This document shows, in pieces, positions 5,927 through 8,252 of a stretch of 8,252 nucleotides of DNA (position 1 is its first letter; each line of letters opens with the position of its first letter). Location of the stretch: contig JALHUF010000127.1 in assembly GCA_022866195.1 (NCBI GenBank), positions 1-8,252 of the forward strand, read 5' to 3'. Position numbers and translations under genes: made by a program. Source of the stretch: Terriglobia bacterium (GTDB lineage: Bacteria; Acidobacteriota; Terriglobia; UBA7540). The notes under the pieces are model-generated. The model made no database searches. It had not been told where the DNA came from and saw only the letters and a list, made by a program, of their open reading frames with translations.

Positions 5927-6270
5927 TTCCCGAAGGTGCCGATTGCTTTGGCCTCGTCGTCGTGGACGTCGAAGACGGTATAGAGCTTGGTGATCTGCAA
6001 GAGGTCGTGGACCTTCTTGGTGAGGTTCAGCAGCTTCAGCTGGCCCCCTTGATTGGAGACTGTCGTGAAGGCGCTGACCAGCTCGCCGATCCCAGAGCTG
6101 TCGATGTAGGTGATATCCGCGAGGTTGAGCAACAGCTCCTTCTTGCCCTTCCCTAACTGCTCACGCACCAGCTCGCGCAACTGTGTGCATCCCTCACCCA
6201 GGGTGATCCTGCCGCTCATGTCAATGACAATGATGGAGTCAACCTGGCGTAGCGTCGCTTTCATGCTCAC
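5911..6270 (-). CDS. STAS-domain anti-sigma factor antagonist (RsbV/SpoIIAA-like)
   Basis: The 119-residue single-domain protein matches the usual length of anti-sigma antagonists. Its hallmark is ITYIDSSGIGELVSAF at 53-68, where Ser58 after Asp57 corresponds to the serine phosphorylated in SpoIIAA/RsbV. Strands before it (IIVIDMSGRITLGEG) and after it (QLKLLNLTKKVHDLLQITKL) fit the STAS fold. In the known mechanism the unphosphorylated antagonist binds the kinase and frees the sigma factor or other target; the kinase switches it off by phosphorylation. The start is GTG at 6270, whose GTGA overlaps the TGA of the kinase gene. AAGGAGG at 6279-6285 is 8 bases upstream of this GTG; an ATG two codons later would be too far away. 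This implies translational coupling and balanced output of the two proteins. No RsbU-type phosphatase or sigma factor is in the window. Confidence 0.93.
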   Translation of the reverse strand: MSMKATLRQVDSIIVIDMSGRITLGEGCTQLRELVREQLGKGKKELLLNLADITYIDSSGIGELVSAFTTVSNQGGQLKLLNLTKKVHDLLQITKLYTVFDVHDDEAKAIGTFGKAAGA

Positions 6271-6725
6271 GGTTCGTTCCTCCTTGATTGGGCTGAATTG
6301 TTGGAGTTTATCCGCTTCACTAGAATTACCTCGGTCCCGCCGCCCGCAATTCCTTCCACCCGGAACTCGTCCATAAAGGTGCGGAGGAGGAAAATCCCGC
6401 GCCCGGAAACATTGAGGAGATTCTCTTCCGCCAGAGGGTCCGGCAACTTGCTGGGGTCATAGCCGTTCCCCTGGTCGCGGATCCGGATCTCCAGGCGATC
6501 ACTGAACATCTGAAACCGCAGCCAGACGTGCTTGCCTGGGTCGTTTTTATTGCCGTGCCAGATCGCATTGATGACGGATTCGTGCACGGCCATATCGATC
6601 TTGTGCTGGTCGTCCTCACTGAAGCCCACGGTACCGGAGACGCGCCGCGTGATTTCTTCAGCCACCTCCACGTTCTTGAGGTCACTCTCAAGCTCAACTT
6701 CGATGACGCTGGCCTCAGCAGTCAT
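6267..6725 (-). CDS. RsbW/SpoIIAB-like serine kinase, anti-sigma factor
   Basis: The 152-residue protein is a stand-alone GHKL ATPase of anti-sigma kinase size. The N box is HESVINAIWHGN (48-59, with Glu49 and Asn53), the G1 box is DQGNGYDP (84-91) and the G2 box is GRGIFLLRTFMDE (108-120), followed by GGGTEVILVKRI. It should phosphorylate the STAS protein encoded just downstream and sequester a sigma factor or another partner. I chose ATG at 6725 rather than the in-frame TTG at 6785. The extra 20 residues do not resemble the family, and the TTG overlaps the probable -35 hexamer, so it would lie upstream of the transcript. No Shine-Dalgarno sequence is visible close to this ATG, which suggests low expression or a short, weakly bound leader. 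The gene ends with a 4-base GTGA overlap into the STAS gene. Confidence 0.9.
   Translation of the reverse strand: MTAEASVIEVELESDLKNVEVAEEITRRVSGTVGFSEDDQHKIDMAVHESVINAIWHGNKNDPGKHVWLRFQMFSDRLEIRIRDQGNGYDPSKLPDPLAEENLLNVSGRGIFLLRTFMDEFRVEGIAGGGTEVILVKRINSNNSAQSRRNEP
6279..6285 (-). promoter_or_regulatory. Ribosome binding site of the STAS gene, inside the kinase gene
   Basis: AAGGAGG on the minus strand lies 8 bases before the GTG at 6270 and within the last codons of the kinase. It decides in favour of the GTG start over the nearby ATG at 6264. Confidence 0.8.
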
Positions 6726-6756
6726 ATTAGGCAGGGGTAATCCAGTCCCATCCTTG

Positions 6757-6785
6757 AAACTACAATAGGGACGGCGGAAAGTCAA
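6757..6785 (-). promoter_or_regulatory. Possible promoter of the kinase/STAS operon
   Basis: TTGACT (6785-6780) matches the -35 consensus at five of six positions. At a 17-base spacing stands TAGTTT (6762-6757), a weak -10. Transcription would start near 6750, about 25 bases before the kinase ATG. The strong -35 and weak -10 could suit an activated promoter, but support is limited. Confidence 0.4.
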
Positions 6786-6869
6786 CGAAAGCGGAAGCGG
6801 GAAAGCAAGTGGCAGGTACCAGGTTGCAGACAGCAGACGAGGTAATCGCCCCGGTGGCCCTCCGCCCCC

Positions 6870-8165
6870 TTAGATCTCGATAATCATCTCCTGGAGCCGG
6901 GTGGGATAGCGGTTCAAGCTCTCTCCCCCATCTTTCCTCACCACCACGGTATCGGAGTGACGGAAGCCGCCGAAATTCGGGTCGTACACCCCGGGCTCGC
7001 AACTGAAGGTCATGCCCTCGCGCAGCACCGTCATGTCGCCCTCGGCGATCCAGGGGGACTCGTGGCCTTCCAGGCCGATGCCATGCCCGGTCCGGTGCCG
7101 CAGAAAGGCGCCCAGTCCGGCCTTGCGGATCTGCTCCAGGGCGCGCCGGTCAACCTCTGCGGCGATGGCCCCGGCCTTCATGGCCCGGGTGCCTTCGTCG
7201 AAGGCCGCCAGCATGGCCTCATAGAGCCTGCGGGCGTAATCGCTCGGCTGGCCCACTGAGAACGACCGCTCACACTCCACACAGTAGCCGCCCACCTGCG
7301 CGCCGTAGCTCAGAATGAGCGCGTCCCCTTTGTCCAAGCGCTCTTTGCTCGGGACGGCGTGGGGGAATGCGGAACGCTTGCCAAACGGCACTAGCCCCCC
7401 GAACGGCGCTTCAATCGCAACGCCCACCACGTCCCGCAGTTCGCGGGACAGCTTATCAGCCAGCGCATCGGCGGTGGCCTTGAGGATCTGGTCTTCGGTC
7501 ACGCGGCCGTTCTGGGCGACGAAATCGCGGCCCGCTTGCACCCCAAACTCGGCGAAGTACATCCCCCGGCGCATGACGGCGATTTCATCCTCGTCTTTGA
7601 TCCAGCGCAGGTGTTCGATGAGGTCGTCCGCCACCACCAAGCGGGCGTGTGGCGCGCCGAGCTTCATCTGTTTCAGTTTCCCCGGTGTTGGCTCTTCGAT
7701 CCCAATCCGGCCCCGTGCCAGACCCCGCTTCGCCACGCGCTCGAAGATCCAGCGGATGCGATTCACCGGCCCCGGGTAGTCAAAGTACGATTCGTAGTCC
7801 TTCACCCACCAGAGCTTGACCTGATCCACTTCGAGCTCCGGGATGAACAGCGCGGGCTCGCCGGACTTGGGAATCAACGCCGCCAGCGGGCGTTCGGTCG
7901 TGAGGTGGAAATAGCCAGTGGTATAGATGACGTTCGTGGCGTTCAAAAGCAGCAGCGCGTCGAGCTTGCGCTTTTCCAGCTCCGCCTGCACTTGGGCGAT
8001 CTTCTTTTTGTACCATTCGACCGGGAGCCGGTCGGGGCCGTCGGCGCCGGCCACCGTCGCCCGCAAGCTCAAAGCTCGCGCGCCCGCGAACGACGGCACC
8101 GAGGAAGTCAGCGTAACCGCCGCCGCACCACCTAACGTCTTCAAGAACTCACGTCGCTGTCCCAT
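6870..8165 (-). CDS. Tat-exported M24 (creatinase/aminopeptidase P fold) protein with altered metal site
   Basis: The 431-residue protein begins with a twin-arginine signal (RREFLK at 4-9, hydrophobic stretch 10-26, possible cleavage after SFA at residue 27), so it is exported folded. Residues about 48-185 are the N-terminal creatinase-type domain and about 190-425 the pita-bread catalytic domain. Fold landmarks are clear: FPHAVP with His269, HRTGHGIGLEGHE (357-369) and SCEPGVY with Glu390. The five usual metal ligands are only partly kept: the first Asp is Ser286 (ILSYGA), the second is Glu297 (GYCVECERSF), His361 and Glu390 remain, and the last Glu is Ser404 (FRHSDTVVV). This resembles metal-independent creatinase, where I recall the Glu before Arg in an ALERT-like motif (here Glu299) and the first His as catalytic. 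A C-N hydrolase for a small substrate is therefore as likely as an X-Pro peptidase. The start ATG has no visible Shine-Dalgarno, but the Tat motif fixes it. Confidence 0.9.
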   Translation of the reverse strand: MGQRREFLKTLGGAAAVTLTSSVPSFAGARALSLRATVAGADGPDRLPVEWYKKKIAQVQAELEKRKLDALLLLNATNVIYTTGYFHLTTERPLAALIPKSGEPALFIPELEVDQVKLWWVKDYESYFDYPGPVNRIRWIFERVAKRGLARGRIGIEEPTPGKLKQMKLGAPHARLVVADDLIEHLRWIKDEDEIAVMRRGMYFAEFGVQAGRDFVAQNGRVTEDQILKATADALADKLSRELRDVVGVAIEAPFGGLVPFGKRSAFPHAVPSKERLDKGDALILSYGAQVGGYCVECERSFSVGQPSDYARRLYEAMLAAFDEGTRAMKAGAIAAEVDRRALEQIRKAGLGAFLRHRTGHGIGLEGHESPWIAEGDMTVLREGMTFSCEPGVYDPNFGGFRHSDTVVVRKDGGESLNRYPTRLQEMIIEI

Positions 8166-8252
8166 AGCTTATGGCCGTCGAACCTCTGCAAGGTCTGCGG
8201 ATAAGAATGAAACCTCACGCATAATTGCGAGACCCGAGAAAACGGCGTAAAG

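Noticed and set aside
4957..6156. 399-codon open frame on the plus strand
   Set aside because: It runs antisense across the N-terminal half of the GAF/HD-GYP gene, the intergenic promoter and the STAS gene. Its translation shows no domain, while the minus-strand frames carry complete family motifs.
7536..8135. 199-codon open frame on the plus strand
   Set aside because: It is antisense to the N-terminal half of the M24 gene and shows no plausible protein features.

Overview
The window is high-GC bacterial chromosomal DNA with seven or eight genes and no mobile element, RNA gene or CRISPR array. I infer Acidobacteriota or a close relative. The grounds are the C-terminal module and Ig-like repeat of the first protein, the Tat-exported M24 protein and the signalling-rich content. 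No ribosomal or housekeeping marker is present to prove this.

Layout. Positions 1-284 hold a probable promoter and leader. Positions 285-1592 (+) encode a membrane-anchored or secreted protein with a beta-rich N-terminal domain, two Ig-like domains and a small helical C-terminal module. Everything after that is on the minus strand. Reading in the direction of transcription from the right: a Tat-exported creatinase/aminopeptidase-P fold protein (8165-6870); an RsbW-like anti-sigma kinase and its STAS antagonist coupled by a GTGA overlap (6725-5911) and closed by a terminator built around the STAS stop codon; a 641-residue GAF/HD-GYP protein (5658-3733) with its own clear sigma-70-type promoter; a 63-residue secreted lysine-rich peptide (3487-3296) with a terminator; a two-TM sensor (3087-2341) whose reading frame breaks just after TM2, with a Fis-type HTH following in the +1 frame (to 2094); and a 105-residue small membrane protein (2005-1688) that converges on the first gene.

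How the genes may work together. The kinase/antagonist pair is a partner-switching module that normally controls a sigma factor or another output. The HD-GYP protein should hydrolyse c-di-GMP under control of a GAF domain. The sensor-Fis locus looks like a membrane one-component regulator. These three signalling units sit in tandem, but each seems to have its own transcription signals, so a shared pathway is only a hypothesis.

The most interesting points are the UGA/+1 break that separates the membrane sensor from its HTH, the M24 protein that has lost most metal ligands but keeps creatinase-type catalytic residues, the roughly 110-residue insertion inside the HD-GYP domain, and the tiny exported KKEKK-repeat protein.
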